Origin: Prosthecobacter sp.
Lineage (GTDB): Bacteria > Verrucomicrobiota > Verrucomicrobiia > Verrucomicrobiales > Verrucomicrobiaceae
Length of the DNA: 41,377 nt
Assembly: GCA_021733925.1 (NCBI GenBank)
Contig: JAIPJY010000059.1
Location: 1 to 41,377, forward strand
Reading direction: 5' to 3'
Numbering within the stretch: position 1 is the first letter of the stretch; every line of letters starts with the position of its first letter. Made by a program: the position numbers and the translations under genes. Below the pieces are notes generated by a model, which did no database searches, was not told the DNA's origin, and was given only the letters and a program-made list of their open reading frames with translations. This document shows, in pieces, positions 17,247 through 24,641 of the stretch.

Positions 17247-18148
17247 AAACCATCTCCATCACCGAACTCAAGTCCTTGCAGGAAGCCGCCACGCTTCTTC
17301 ACGTCCTTCCCGAGGACCACTTCGAGCGCGAGCATCTTCCGCGCGCTTTGAACGCCTGCGTGTACGAAACGATCTTTCCTTCCAAGGTCGCCGAACTCGT
17401 CCCCGACAAAACTTCATCAGTCATCGTCTATGGCGCTGGCGGAGATTCACTGGATGCCGCCACCGCAGCGGAAAAGCTGACGAAAGCCGGCTACACCAAC
17501 GTGTCTGTTTTCCCCGGCGGCATCTCTGAGTGGCGGCAGAACAATCTTCCGCTTGAAGGAACCCACGCCGAGACCAACTCCACAACTCCCCAAGGCCACT
17601 ACGACCTCGACACCGAAACCAGCGTCGTCCGCTGGACCGGCCGAAATCTCTTCAATCATCATCAAGGCACCCTCAAGCTCTCCGGCGGCCACATCGAAGT
17701 GCAAAACGGCGTCCTCCAGTCCGCACGCTTCACAATCGACATGAACACCATCGCCTGTGAAGACCTCGTGGACACCACCTACAACGCCATGCTCATCCGC
17801 CACCTGCGTGACGACGATTTCTTCTCCGTGGACCGCTTCCCCACTGCGGAATTCATCTGCGACCGTGCAGACCCCCTCCCATCCTGCACCCCCGGCACAC
17901 CGAACTACACCTTGCATGGCACCATGACCCTGCGCGGCGTCACACAGCCCCTGAGCTTTCCCGCCGTCATTGCCGCCGCAGACGCAGATCATCTCACCGG
18001 GCAGGCACAGTTTGAGCTCGACCGCACCCAGTTCGGCAGCCACTACGGCTCCGGCAGACTCTTCGCCTTCCTCGGCAAACACGTCGTCAACGACCACGTC
18101 CATCTCCACCTCAAACTCCACACGTACAGTAGCCATCTCGTACAGTAG
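17243..18148 (+). CDS. Rhodanese-like/YceI fusion protein
   Basis: The 301-residue product joins a rhodanese-like domain (about 1-107) to a YceI lipocalin-like domain (about 118-295). The rhodanese active-site loop reads VYGAGG at 62-67, so the catalytic Cys of VYCxxG is Gly64 and the domain cannot carry a persulfide there. The YceI part keeps HYDLDTETSVVRWTGRNLF and the WTGRN-type start, and GTMTLRGVTQPLSF. YceI proteins bind isoprenoid-like lipids, often quinones. No signal peptide is visible, unusual for YceI, so it is probably cytoplasmic. The last nine codons lie inside a duplicated 16-base repeat, and the stop is supplied by the repeat. Confidence 0.9.
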   Translation: MKTISITELKSLQEAATLLHVLPEDHFEREHLPRALNACVYETIFPSKVAELVPDKTSSVIVYGAGGDSLDAATAAEKLTKAGYTNVSVFPGGISEWRQNNLPLEGTHAETNSTTPQGHYDLDTETSVVRWTGRNLFNHHQGTLKLSGGHIEVQNGVLQSARFTIDMNTIACEDLVDTTYNAMLIRHLRDDDFFSVDRFPTAEFICDRADPLPSCTPGTPNYTLHGTMTLRGVTQPLSFPAVIAAADADHLTGQAQFELDRTQFGSHYGSGRLFAFLGKHVVNDHVHLHLKLHTYSSHLVQ

Positions 18149-18172
18149 CCATCTCGCTCCGCCGAGATGAGC
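18124..18172. repeat. TAGCCATCTCG palindrome, copy 2, with tandem 16-base duplication
   Basis: GTACAGTAGCCATCTC occurs twice in a row (18124-18139 and 18140-18155). The second copy continues into the hairpin ATCTCG-CTCCGC-CGAGAT. The first copy is translated as the C-terminus of the rhodanese-YceI protein and the second gives its TAG stop. A decayed piece (CATCTCGTTTCGCC) lies near 18247. Confidence 0.75.
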
Positions 18173-18331
18173 ACAACGCTCCCGCTACCCCCTCACCCCT
18201 TCAATCTACCCCGTCCCATCACGAAAATCACCATCCGGTACGGAAATCATCTCGTTTCGCCACGCTGAGCTCAGCGCTCCCGCTAACATCAAAAACTCTC
18301 GTTTTCTCACACACTCTCCCACCCCACCCCC

Positions 18332-18937
18332 ATGAACACCCTCGAAGCCATCAACTCCCGCCGCGCCATCAAGCACTACGATCCCGCCCACCGCATGACC
18401 GAAGCGGAAATCCACCAGCTTCTCGAAACCGCCATGCAGGCCCCCAGCGCCTTCAACATTCAGAACTGCCGTTTCGTCACCGTGCTCGATCCTGAAGTGC
18501 GCAAACAAATCCGCGCCTCCGCCTGGGATCAGGCCCAGGTAACAGATGCCTCCCTCCTCATCGTCATGTGTGCTGACAAAGACGCATGGAAAAAAGATGC
18601 CGCTCGCTACTGGAAGAACGCACCGCAGCCCGTTCAGGACTTCCTCGTGCCCGCCATCGGCCAGTACTATGAGGGCCGCGATCAGGTCCAACGCGACGAA
18701 TGCATGCGCTCCTGCGGCCTCGCCGGCATGACCATCATGCTCGCCGCCAAAGCCATGGGCTATGACTCCTGCCCCATGGACGGTTTCGACTTCGACGCCG
18801 TCGCCAAAATCATCAAGCTCCCCGAAGACCACGTCATCTCCTTCATGATCGCCGTTGGCAAAGGTACCCAGCCAGCCTGGCCAAAACCCGGCCAACTCCC
18901 CTACGACGAAGTCGTCATCCGCGATCACTTCAATTGA
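18332..18937 (+). CDS. Nitroreductase family protein
   Basis: A 201-residue FMN-dependent nitroreductase-like oxidoreductase. It has the N-terminal SRRAIKHYD FMN-phosphate-binding motif (about 9-17), the APSAFNIQNCRFV segment (about 37-49), and near the C-terminus the MIAVGKGT strand. These enzymes are homodimers that reduce nitroaromatics, quinones or related compounds with NAD(P)H; MhqN and YodC in the Bacillus quinone regulon are relatives in type. It is separated by about 180 bases of repeat-containing DNA from the rhodanese-YceI gene. The physiological substrate is not evident. Confidence 0.92.
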   Translation: MNTLEAINSRRAIKHYDPAHRMTEAEIHQLLETAMQAPSAFNIQNCRFVTVLDPEVRKQIRASAWDQAQVTDASLLIVMCADKDAWKKDAARYWKNAPQPVQDFLVPAIGQYYEGRDQVQRDECMRSCGLAGMTIMLAAKAMGYDSCPMDGFDFDAVAKIIKLPEDHVISFMIAVGKGTQPAWPKPGQLPYDEVVIRDHFN

Positions 18938-18961
18938 GGGTGGCACAAGACTGGCAAAAAA

Positions 18962-18974
18962 GGCACTCAGTTAA
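18962..18974 (+). repeat. GSCACTCRGTTAA motif, copy 2
   Basis: GGCACTCAGTTAA, 24 bases after the nitroreductase stop codon. Confidence 0.55.
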
Positions 18975-19023
18975 GCTGCATCCTATGTTCTAAAGCATGG
19001 TGCACTCTAGCAGCGCGACAGCG

Positions 19024-19083
19024 TTTTGGAGTGCGGTCGCGGAGATGCACGGCGCAAGCCTGCATCGAAGCTACCGCTTTCGC
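19024..19083. repeat. TTTGGAGTGCGGT element, copy 1
   Basis: TTTTGGAGTGCGGT at the left end and AGCTACCGCTTTCGC at the right end flank a variable hairpin (GATGCACGGCGCAAGCCTGCATC in short: GATGCA ... TGCATC). The second copy is at 29058. Confidence 0.65.
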
Positions 19084-19349
19084 GGGGTGTAGAACTCCCC
19101 TCATTCTCAGCCCACTGTCCGGCCTGCGAAAGCGGCGTCGCACCCAGACATGCCGCACGCACTTTATGATCCTGTACCTCTCGTGTAAGTGCGGAGTCAC
19201 AAAATGCCAGCAGCCAAAAAACCAACAAGCCCCCGCCTTGGCCCGCCTCCCGTCAGAGGAGCACCAAAGATGATTTCCCCGCCCCCCGCATTCGCTTTGC
19301 CGCAACAACACTTGTGAGCATCTGCCTATTGCGCAACTTTCGGCCCACC

Positions 19350-19778
19350 ATGAAAATCGCCATCGGCTCCGATCACGCCGGCTATCTCTACAAGCAGGCC
19401 ATCATAAAACACCTGCTGAATGCCGGTCATGAAGTCGAAGATTTCGGCACCCATTCCGAAGCCTCCGTCGATTACCCCCGCTTCATCCGGCCCGTGGCCG
19501 AAGCCGTGGCGGCAGGCACATTCGAGCGCGGCATCGTACTCGGCGGTTCCGGCAATGGCGAAGCCATCGCTGCCAACCGCGTGCGCGGCATCCGCTGCGG
19601 CCTGTGCTGGAATTTCGAATCCGCCCGCCTCACCCGCCTCCACAACGACGCCAACGTCCTCTCCCTCGGCGAGCGCATGATGGACCTCCCCACCGCCCTC
19701 CAGATCGTGGACATCTTCCTCACCACCCCCTTCGAAGGCGGCCGCCACCTGGCTAGAATTCAGCAGCTTGATGAATAA
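19350..19778 (+). CDS. rpiB: Ribose-5-phosphate isomerase B, Cys-less type
   Basis: RpiB interconverts ribose 5-phosphate and ribulose 5-phosphate in the non-oxidative pentose phosphate pathway. The ATG at 19350 gives 142 residues beginning MKIAIGSDHAGY, the family start; an upstream in-frame start lacks similarity. The loop that carries the catalytic Cys in E. coli RpiB reads VLGGSGNGEAIAANRV (63-78), with Gly66 in the Cys position and Glu71 just after. This matches the mycobacterial RpiB type, where a Glu acts as the base. Asp8 and His9 are kept. LacA/B-type activity on other sugar phosphates is possible. Confidence 0.94.
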   Translation: MKIAIGSDHAGYLYKQAIIKHLLNAGHEVEDFGTHSEASVDYPRFIRPVAEAVAAGTFERGIVLGGSGNGEAIAANRVRGIRCGLCWNFESARLTRLHNDANVLSLGERMMDLPTALQIVDIFLTTPFEGGRHLARIQQLDE

Positions 19779-19794
19779 AACACCAAGCATGAAT

Positions 19795-19807
19795 GGCACT
19801 CGGTTAA
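19795..19807 (+). repeat. GSCACTCRGTTAA motif, copy 3
   Basis: GGCACTCGGTTAA, 17 bases after the rpiB stop and preceded by CATGAAT. An inverted relative at 20098-20110 lies about 300 bases to the right, with R1 copy D between them. Confidence 0.6.
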
Positions 19808-19870
19808 GGCGTGATGTGCTTCAGTGTTTCACCCATGTCCCGCACCCTGCATCTCCTCGGCTGAATGATA

Positions 19871-20045
19871 CCTTTCGCCACTCCGCTCCGCAGTACCTCA
19901 GCCCCAAAGGGGCTGCGTATCATAGCGAAGGGTTGCCGAGCCTCAGCGAGGCTACCCTGGTATATAAGCCAGTCATCGGGAAGCAAACCCAGCGCTCCTC
20001 CACACCCCATGCACACCAGCAGCGTCTGCAATGAGCCCCGCCGCA
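19871..20045 (+). repeat. Main dispersed palindromic repeat (R1), copy D
   Basis: Hairpin 1 is AGCCCCAAAGGGGCT (19900-19914), hairpin 2 GAGCCTCAGCGAGGCT, and the tail CACCAGCAGCGTCTGCAA ends at 20031. The bases after the tail make ATGAGCCCCGCC, which opens the longest reading frame of the EamA gene; other copies have ATCAACTCCGCC or ACAAGCCCCGCC there. Confidence 0.8.
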
Positions 20046-20981
20046 CGGAAGCCGCGCTCGGAAAACGCCTCAGATCCAAGCCTCACGCTCAACTTCGCTA
20101 ACCGAGTGTCATTCACGCCTCGCACCTCCCGCTGGACCGCCATCATCCCATGGCTCTTCGTCCTGCTTTGGAGCAGCGGTTTCATCGGTTCCAAGCTCGG
20201 CATCCCCTACGCCGAGCCCTTCACCTTCCTGACCCTGCGCTACTGCATCGTCCTCGCGATTCTGATCCCCATCGCTCTTCTCACACGCGCACCCTGGCCC
20301 AAAGGAAAAGCGCAGCTCGCACACGTCGCCTTCGCAGGCCTGATGATCCACGCACTCTATCTCAGCGGCTGCGTCTGGTCCCTTCGCCTCGGCCTGCCCG
20401 CCGGCGTCCTCAGTCTCATCGTCTCCCTGCAGCCCCTCTTCACCGCCGCCTTTGCAGGCATGGTCTTGAGCGAGCGCGTGCTGCCACGCCAATGGACAGG
20501 TCTGGCACTCGGCTTCATCGGCACCATCCTCGTGGTCGCCCACAAAACCGGCAGCGGCCTCACCTTCACGATGACGCTGCCCGCCATCGCCGCCTTGGTC
20601 GGCATCACCGTCGGCACCATGTGGCAGAAGCGTCATTGCCCCACCTTTGATCTGCGCACCAGCACCGTCGTTCAATACGCCGCCAGCCTGCTCATCACCG
20701 CCATCCTCGCCTTCACCACCGAGACCATGCAGATCGAATGGAGCGGCCAGTTCATCTTCGCACTCCTCTGGGTAGCGTTGGTCCTCTCCATCGGCGCCAT
20801 CAGCCTCCTCAATCACCTCATCCGCAGCGGTACTGCAGTCAACGTCGCCAGCCTCTTCTACACCGTTCCCGCCGTCACCGCCCTCATGGCCTGGGCAATC
20901 TTCGGCGAGACCCTCACCGGCCTCTCCCTCATCGGCATGGCCGTCGCCGTGCTAGGCGTCTGGCTCGCGCGCGGTCGCTAG
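20031..20981 (+). CDS. EamA family (DMT) transporter
   Basis: A ten-helix transporter of the drug/metabolite transporter superfamily, made of two EamA repeats of about 140 residues. The first helix (IPWLFVLLWSSGFIGSKLG) and the FTFLTLRY and GLALGFIGTILVV segments are typical. Direction and substrate (metabolite export is common) are unknown. The start is uncertain: the ATG at 20031 lies in the tail of a dispersed repeat and would add about 40 residues without similarity to a helix; an in-frame GTG at 20106 gives a 291-residue protein starting closer to helix 1. I give the longer form as the outer limit. Confidence 0.88.
   Translation: MSPAARKPRSENASDPSLTLNFANRVSFTPRTSRWTAIIPWLFVLLWSSGFIGSKLGIPYAEPFTFLTLRYCIVLAILIPIALLTRAPWPKGKAQLAHVAFAGLMIHALYLSGCVWSLRLGLPAGVLSLIVSLQPLFTAAFAGMVLSERVLPRQWTGLALGFIGTILVVAHKTGSGLTFTMTLPAIAALVGITVGTMWQKRHCPTFDLRTSTVVQYAASLLITAILAFTTETMQIEWSGQFIFALLWVALVLSIGAISLLNHLIRSGTAVNVASLFYTVPAVTALMAWAIFGETLTGLSLIGMAVAVLGVWLARGR
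20098..20110 (-). repeat. GSCACTCRGTTAA motif, copy 4, inverted
   Basis: CTAACCGAGTGTC is the reverse complement of GACACTCGGTTAG, 11 of 13 matching copy 3, and is followed by the complement of TGAAT as in copy 3. With copy 3 it forms an inverted pair enclosing R1 copy D. Confidence 0.5.
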
Positions 20982-21127
20982 CCCAATCACCGCTCCGCCC
21001 CCTCCCAAATCGTCCTCGTCCTCGATCCTGCCGCCTCGCTCCACAATCAAGCCGTCTTGAGTTCGTTTCCTCTGCGGAAATCACCCTCTTCTTTGCATCA
21101 CAACATCGCAAACCCAGCTTACGTTTT

Positions 21128-21153
21128 GTAGTCCCGCCTTCAGGCGGTTCCGG
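21128..21153. repeat. GTAGTNCCGSCTT hairpin repeat, copy 1
   Basis: GTAGTCCCGCCTTCAGGCGG followed by TTCCGG. The stem CCGCCT/AGGCGG corresponds to CCGGCT/AGCCGG in the 33181 copy, a paired change. Confidence 0.65.
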
Positions 21154-21239
21154 ACGAATGGCCACAGAGTCCCGTCCCCGATCTTCCGCAATCCCATTTC
21201 ATTTGGCGTCATCTCTGCTTTGACCAAAGTCCCCGCTCC

Positions 21240-21833
21240 ATGCCCTCCGTCCTCGTCCTCTACGCTCATCCAGCCCCTCACAAGTCGCGCATCAATCGCA
21301 GGCTGGCAGCTGCGGCCCGCGAAGTGGAAGGCGTCACCTTTCGTGATCTCTACGAGCTCTATCCCGGCTTCGTGATCAATGTCGAGGAGGAGCAAAAACT
21401 CCTCAAGGAACACGACGTGATCGTACTCCAGCATCCCTTCTACTGGTACAGCGCCCCCTCTCTGGTGAAGGAGTACTTAGACCTCGTCCTCACCTACGGC
21501 TGGGCCTACGGGGAAGGGGGCACCGCGCTTCAGGGCAAGACCCTCCTTCAGTCCATCAGCGCCGGCGGCTCCGAAGAAGTCTACTGCTCTCAAGGGCGGA
21601 ACCGCTTCACCATCCGCCAGCTCCTCGCCCCGTTTGATCAAACCGCGTTTCTCTGCGGCATGCGCTACCTGGCCCCTCACATCGTTTACAGCGCGAACCA
21701 ACTGGCCAGCGCCGCGAGCATCCAGCCGCTCGCGCAGCGTTACGCTCGTCTGCTCACAGCCCTGCGGGATGAAACCCTGCCAATGGAGGAGGCCGCATCA
21801 GCGCACAAGATCAACGACCTCATCCCTGCGTAA
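21240..21833 (+). CDS. NAD(P)H quinone reductase of the KefF/KefG type
   Basis: A 197-residue flavodoxin-fold oxidoreductase. The N-terminal VLVLYAHPAPHKSRINRRL is the FMN/FAD phosphate-binding region, and HDVIVLQHPFYWYSAPSLVKEYLDLVLTYGWAYG, summarised by HPFYWYSAP and TYGWAYG, is the hallmark of the KefF/KefG/modulator-of-drug-activity group. KefF both reduces quinones and activates the KefC channel. The start of the Kef antiporter lies only three bases after its stop, so the pair forms a kefFC-like operon. Assignment to KefF or KefG cannot be made from sequence reading alone. Confidence 0.92.
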   Translation: MPSVLVLYAHPAPHKSRINRRLAAAAREVEGVTFRDLYELYPGFVINVEEEQKLLKEHDVIVLQHPFYWYSAPSLVKEYLDLVLTYGWAYGEGGTALQGKTLLQSISAGGSEEVYCSQGRNRFTIRQLLAPFDQTAFLCGMRYLAPHIVYSANQLASAASIQPLAQRYARLLTALRDETLPMEEAASAHKINDLIPA

Positions 21834-21836
21834 CCC

Positions 21837-23699
21837 ATGCACGCACCGCATTTCTTTCTCTCCGCCTTCATCTATCTCGGTGCCGCCGTGCTGCTGGTGC
21901 CCGTGGCTCATCGCCTCGGCCTCGGCAGCGTTCTGGGCTACCTCATCGGCGGAGCCATGATCGGCCCCTTCGCCCTCGGCTGGGTCGGTGGCACACAGGG
22001 CGAGGAAGCCATGCACTTCGCCGAGTTTGGCGTCGTCATCATGCTCTTCATGATCGGCCTCGAACTCGAACCCGCACGCCTCTGGCGCATGCGCGGCCCC
22101 ATCTTTGGCCTCGGCGGCCTGCAGGTGTCGCTGACCATCCTTGCGGTGATGGGCATCGCCATGGCCTGCGGCTTGGAAACCAAACCAGCCATCGCCATCG
22201 GCATGATCTTGGCGCTGTCCTCCACTGCCATCGTGATTCAAACGCTGCAGGAAAAAGCCCTCATGCGCACCGACGGCGGCGCCGATTCATTCGCCGTACT
22301 CCTCTTCCAGGACATCTCAGTCATTCCCATGCTCGCTGTCTTCCCGCTGCTTGCCTCCAGCGGCTCCAAGGTCGTCCATGACGGCTGGCTGCATGAGCTT
22401 CCTCACTGGGCTCAGCCACTCGTCACACTCGGCGCCGTGGTTGCCATCGTCATCGCAGGCCAGTTCATCGTTCCGCGTGGCTTTACCATCCTCGCGAAGA
22501 CAGGCCTGCGCGAGCTCCTCACCGCCGCCGCATTGCTCCTCATCGTCGGTGTCGCCCTGCTCATGACCCAGGTCGGCCTCTCACCCGCGCTCGGTGCCTT
22601 TGTCGCAGGCGTTGTCTTGGCCGGCAGTCATTACCGCCATGAACTCGAAAGCAACCTGGAGCCCTTCAAAGGCCTCCTCCTCGGCCTTTTCTTCCTCGCC
22701 GTCGGTGCCTCACTCGATTTCGGGGTCATTGCCGGAAAGCCACTGCTCGTAGCCTCACTCGTGACCGCTTTGATTGCCTTGAAAGTAGTCGTGGTCTTTG
22801 TCATTGCGACCTTCCTGAAGATTCGCGGCAGTCATCGCTGGCTCCTCTCACTGGCACTCGCCCAGGGCGGTGAGTTCGCCTTTGCCCTGCTCTCGATGGC
22901 CATGCAGCAGCAGATCCTTCAAGTCGAAACCTCGCGCCTCCTGGTGGCCGTGGTCGCCTTGTCCATGGCCGCCACACCGCTGCTCTTCATCCTTTATGAG
23001 CGCGTCCTCGCACCGCGTTACACGGCTGTGAGCAAAGAGCAGCGTGCCCCCGATCGTATCGATGAACACGCACCCGTGATCCTCGCCGGATTTGGCCGCT
23101 TCGGCAATTTCGTCGGCCGCTTCATGATGTCCCAGGGCGTCAAAGTGACCGTACTCGAGAGCGATCCCGATCATGTGGAAATGCTGCGCAAATTTGGCTT
23201 CAAAGTGTTCTACGGCGATGCCACCCGCCTCGATCTCCTCCACGCCGCAGGCATAGAGCAGGCATGCATGCTCATCATCGCTCTGGCAGATCAGGCCAAG
23301 GTGGCTCAACTCGTCACCGAGGTGCGCGAAAAATTCCCCAAGCTGCGCATCCTGGCGCGTGCGCATGACTACGATCAGCGCTTCGAGCTCATGAGCCTCG
23401 GCCTCGCCGCCGAAGACACCGTGCACGAGCAGATGGGCAGCGCCCAGGAGCTCGCCATCCGCGCCCTCCGTGCCTTGGGAAAACCCGCCTACGCCACCGA
23501 GCGCGCCGCCCGCCGCTGGAAGCGCTACGACGAAGAGACCGTTGACCTCCTCGTTCCCATCCATCAAGACGAAGACGCCTACGCCAGCATCGTCCGCGAA
23601 CGACGCATCGCTCTCACCCAGCTCTTCGAAAAAGACATCGCCGAATTGCCCGACGACAACGACAAAGGCTGGGAAATCGGACGCGCAGAAGAAACATAG
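21837..23699 (+). CDS. Kef-type potassium/proton antiporter with RCK domain
   Basis: A 620-residue CPA2 protein: 12 or so membrane helices (about 1-395) of the Na/H exchanger fold, then an RCK/TrkA-N domain (about 410-530) with the nucleotide-binding GFGRFGNFVGRFM motif. KefB/KefC proteins let K+ out and H+ in, acidifying the cytosol to protect against electrophiles, and are held closed by glutathione and opened by glutathione adducts. The GALGWVGGTQGEEA and SSTAIVIQTLQEK segments are typical. A C-terminal tail continues after the RCK. Together with the reductase just upstream it looks like a complete KefFC-type system. Glutathione gating in this phylum is not certain. Confidence 0.94.
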   Translation: MHAPHFFLSAFIYLGAAVLLVPVAHRLGLGSVLGYLIGGAMIGPFALGWVGGTQGEEAMHFAEFGVVIMLFMIGLELEPARLWRMRGPIFGLGGLQVSLTILAVMGIAMACGLETKPAIAIGMILALSSTAIVIQTLQEKALMRTDGGADSFAVLLFQDISVIPMLAVFPLLASSGSKVVHDGWLHELPHWAQPLVTLGAVVAIVIAGQFIVPRGFTILAKTGLRELLTAAALLLIVGVALLMTQVGLSPALGAFVAGVVLAGSHYRHELESNLEPFKGLLLGLFFLAVGASLDFGVIAGKPLLVASLVTALIALKVVVVFVIATFLKIRGSHRWLLSLALAQGGEFAFALLSMAMQQQILQVETSRLLVAVVALSMAATPLLFILYERVLAPRYTAVSKEQRAPDRIDEHAPVILAGFGRFGNFVGRFMMSQGVKVTVLESDPDHVEMLRKFGFKVFYGDATRLDLLHAAGIEQACMLIIALADQAKVAQLVTEVREKFPKLRILARAHDYDQRFELMSLGLAAEDTVHEQMGSAQELAIRALRALGKPAYATERAARRWKRYDEETVDLLVPIHQDEDAYASIVRERRIALTQLFEKDIAELPDDNDKGWEIGRAEET

Positions 23700-23878
23700 C
23701 CGCACGCAGAGAAGCCCTTGGAGCGCGGACCTCCGAGTCCGCAGCACTCCGCAAGCAGTCCAATCCCCGCTTCGCCCTCCCGTCTGCCAGCGTGCCGCAA
23801 CCACACCGCGATTTCGAATAACCATGTCTGGCCACAGGCGGCATTCTCTAGCCACGCTCACAGCCAGCCCAGCGTGGA

Positions 23879-23905
23879 GTGGTCCGCACATTCCATGTGC
23901 GGTTC
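23879..23905. repeat. Hairpin repeat, GTGGTCCGCAC family, copy 3
   Basis: CCGCACAT-TCC-ATGTGCGG, perfect stem, preceded by CAGCCAGCCCAGCG as at 3952. It lies between the convergent Kef antiporter and DUF1080 genes. A related GCGGACCTCCGAGTCCGC hairpin lies near 23721. Confidence 0.75.
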
Positions 23906-23940
23906 TGGCGAGTCACCTGACGCGTCCGCCGCCCCCACCC

Positions 23941-24576
23941 CTACTTCGCCGTCAGCTTAATATTCCGAAACCACGTTTCATCCCCGTGCTCCGTCAGCAT
24001 GATCTTACCCTTGCCCGGCGCAAAGCCCTCCTTCTTCTTAAACTTGCTCTTCGCCACGCGCTCCTTCCACTCCGGAGTCGTCGTGTCCGCCTCGCAGGCC
24101 AGCGCACCATTCAGCCAATGCTGAATCTTCCCGTCCTGCACCACGATCTTGCTCGTGTTCCACACACCCGCCGGCTTCACCGCCTTGCCTGCCACAGGTT
24201 CCTTGATGTCATAAATCGAGGCCGTCGTGTGAGATCCACCTCTGAGGCCGTCAGGATGCCCACTGTCGTCGATCATCTGGTACTCAATGCCCAGCCATTC
24301 CTTGCCACCCACCTTGGTCACCCAGTACTTGATCCCGTTGTTGCCCTTCGCATTCACCTTCCATTCCCATTCGAGCTCGAAGTTCGAGTATTCGTTTTTC
24401 GAGATCAACGCGCCGCCACCTTTGCCGCTGAGATGAATCGTATTCTCACCTCCCGTCGCCCAGCCACCAGAGGGGGCGGCATCCTTGGTGTCCGTGAAAT
24501 CAGCCAGCGTCAGATAGACCGGATCGGCAGCAGTGGCAAATGAAGCGAGGGCGAGGAGGGAAAGCAGCGTGCGCAT
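23941..24576 (-). CDS. Secreted DUF1080 protein (3-keto-disaccharide hydrolase family)
   Basis: The ATG at 24576 gives 211 residues with signal peptide MRTLLSLLALASFATA, then a concanavalin-like beta sandwich. Family landmarks are LTLADFTDTKD, the EYSNFELEWEWKVN strand, NNGIKYWV, GIEYQMIDD and a C-terminal ETWFRNIKLTAK. DUF1080 proteins include 3-keto-glycoside hydrolases and are very abundant in Planctomycetes and Verrucomicrobia. The gene lies 65 bases downstream of the 1200-residue protein gene on the same strand and may be co-transcribed. An upstream in-frame ATG would remove the signal peptide from the N-terminus. Confidence 0.92.
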   Translation of the reverse strand: MRTLLSLLALASFATAADPVYLTLADFTDTKDAAPSGGWATGGENTIHLSGKGGGALISKNEYSNFELEWEWKVNAKGNNGIKYWVTKVGGKEWLGIEYQMIDDSGHPDGLRGGSHTTASIYDIKEPVAGKAVKPAGVWNTSKIVVQDGKIQHWLNGALACEADTTTPEWKERVAKSKFKKKEGFAPGKGKIMLTEHGDETWFRNIKLTAK

Positions 24577-24641
24577 GGTGGTTGGTTGGGTAATGTCACC
24601 TATCAAAGGCGCGACTCCTTCAGGATGCCAGCGCGTTTTTT

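Larger units (their letters stand above)
18938..19349. other. Intergenic region with two repeat types
   Basis: No gene is supported. It holds a GGCACTCAGTTAA motif (18962-18974) 24 bases after the nitroreductase stop and a TTTGGAGTGCGGT...AGCTACCGCTTTCGC element (19024-19083). The rest up to the rpiB start shows nothing I recognise. Confidence 0.65.
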
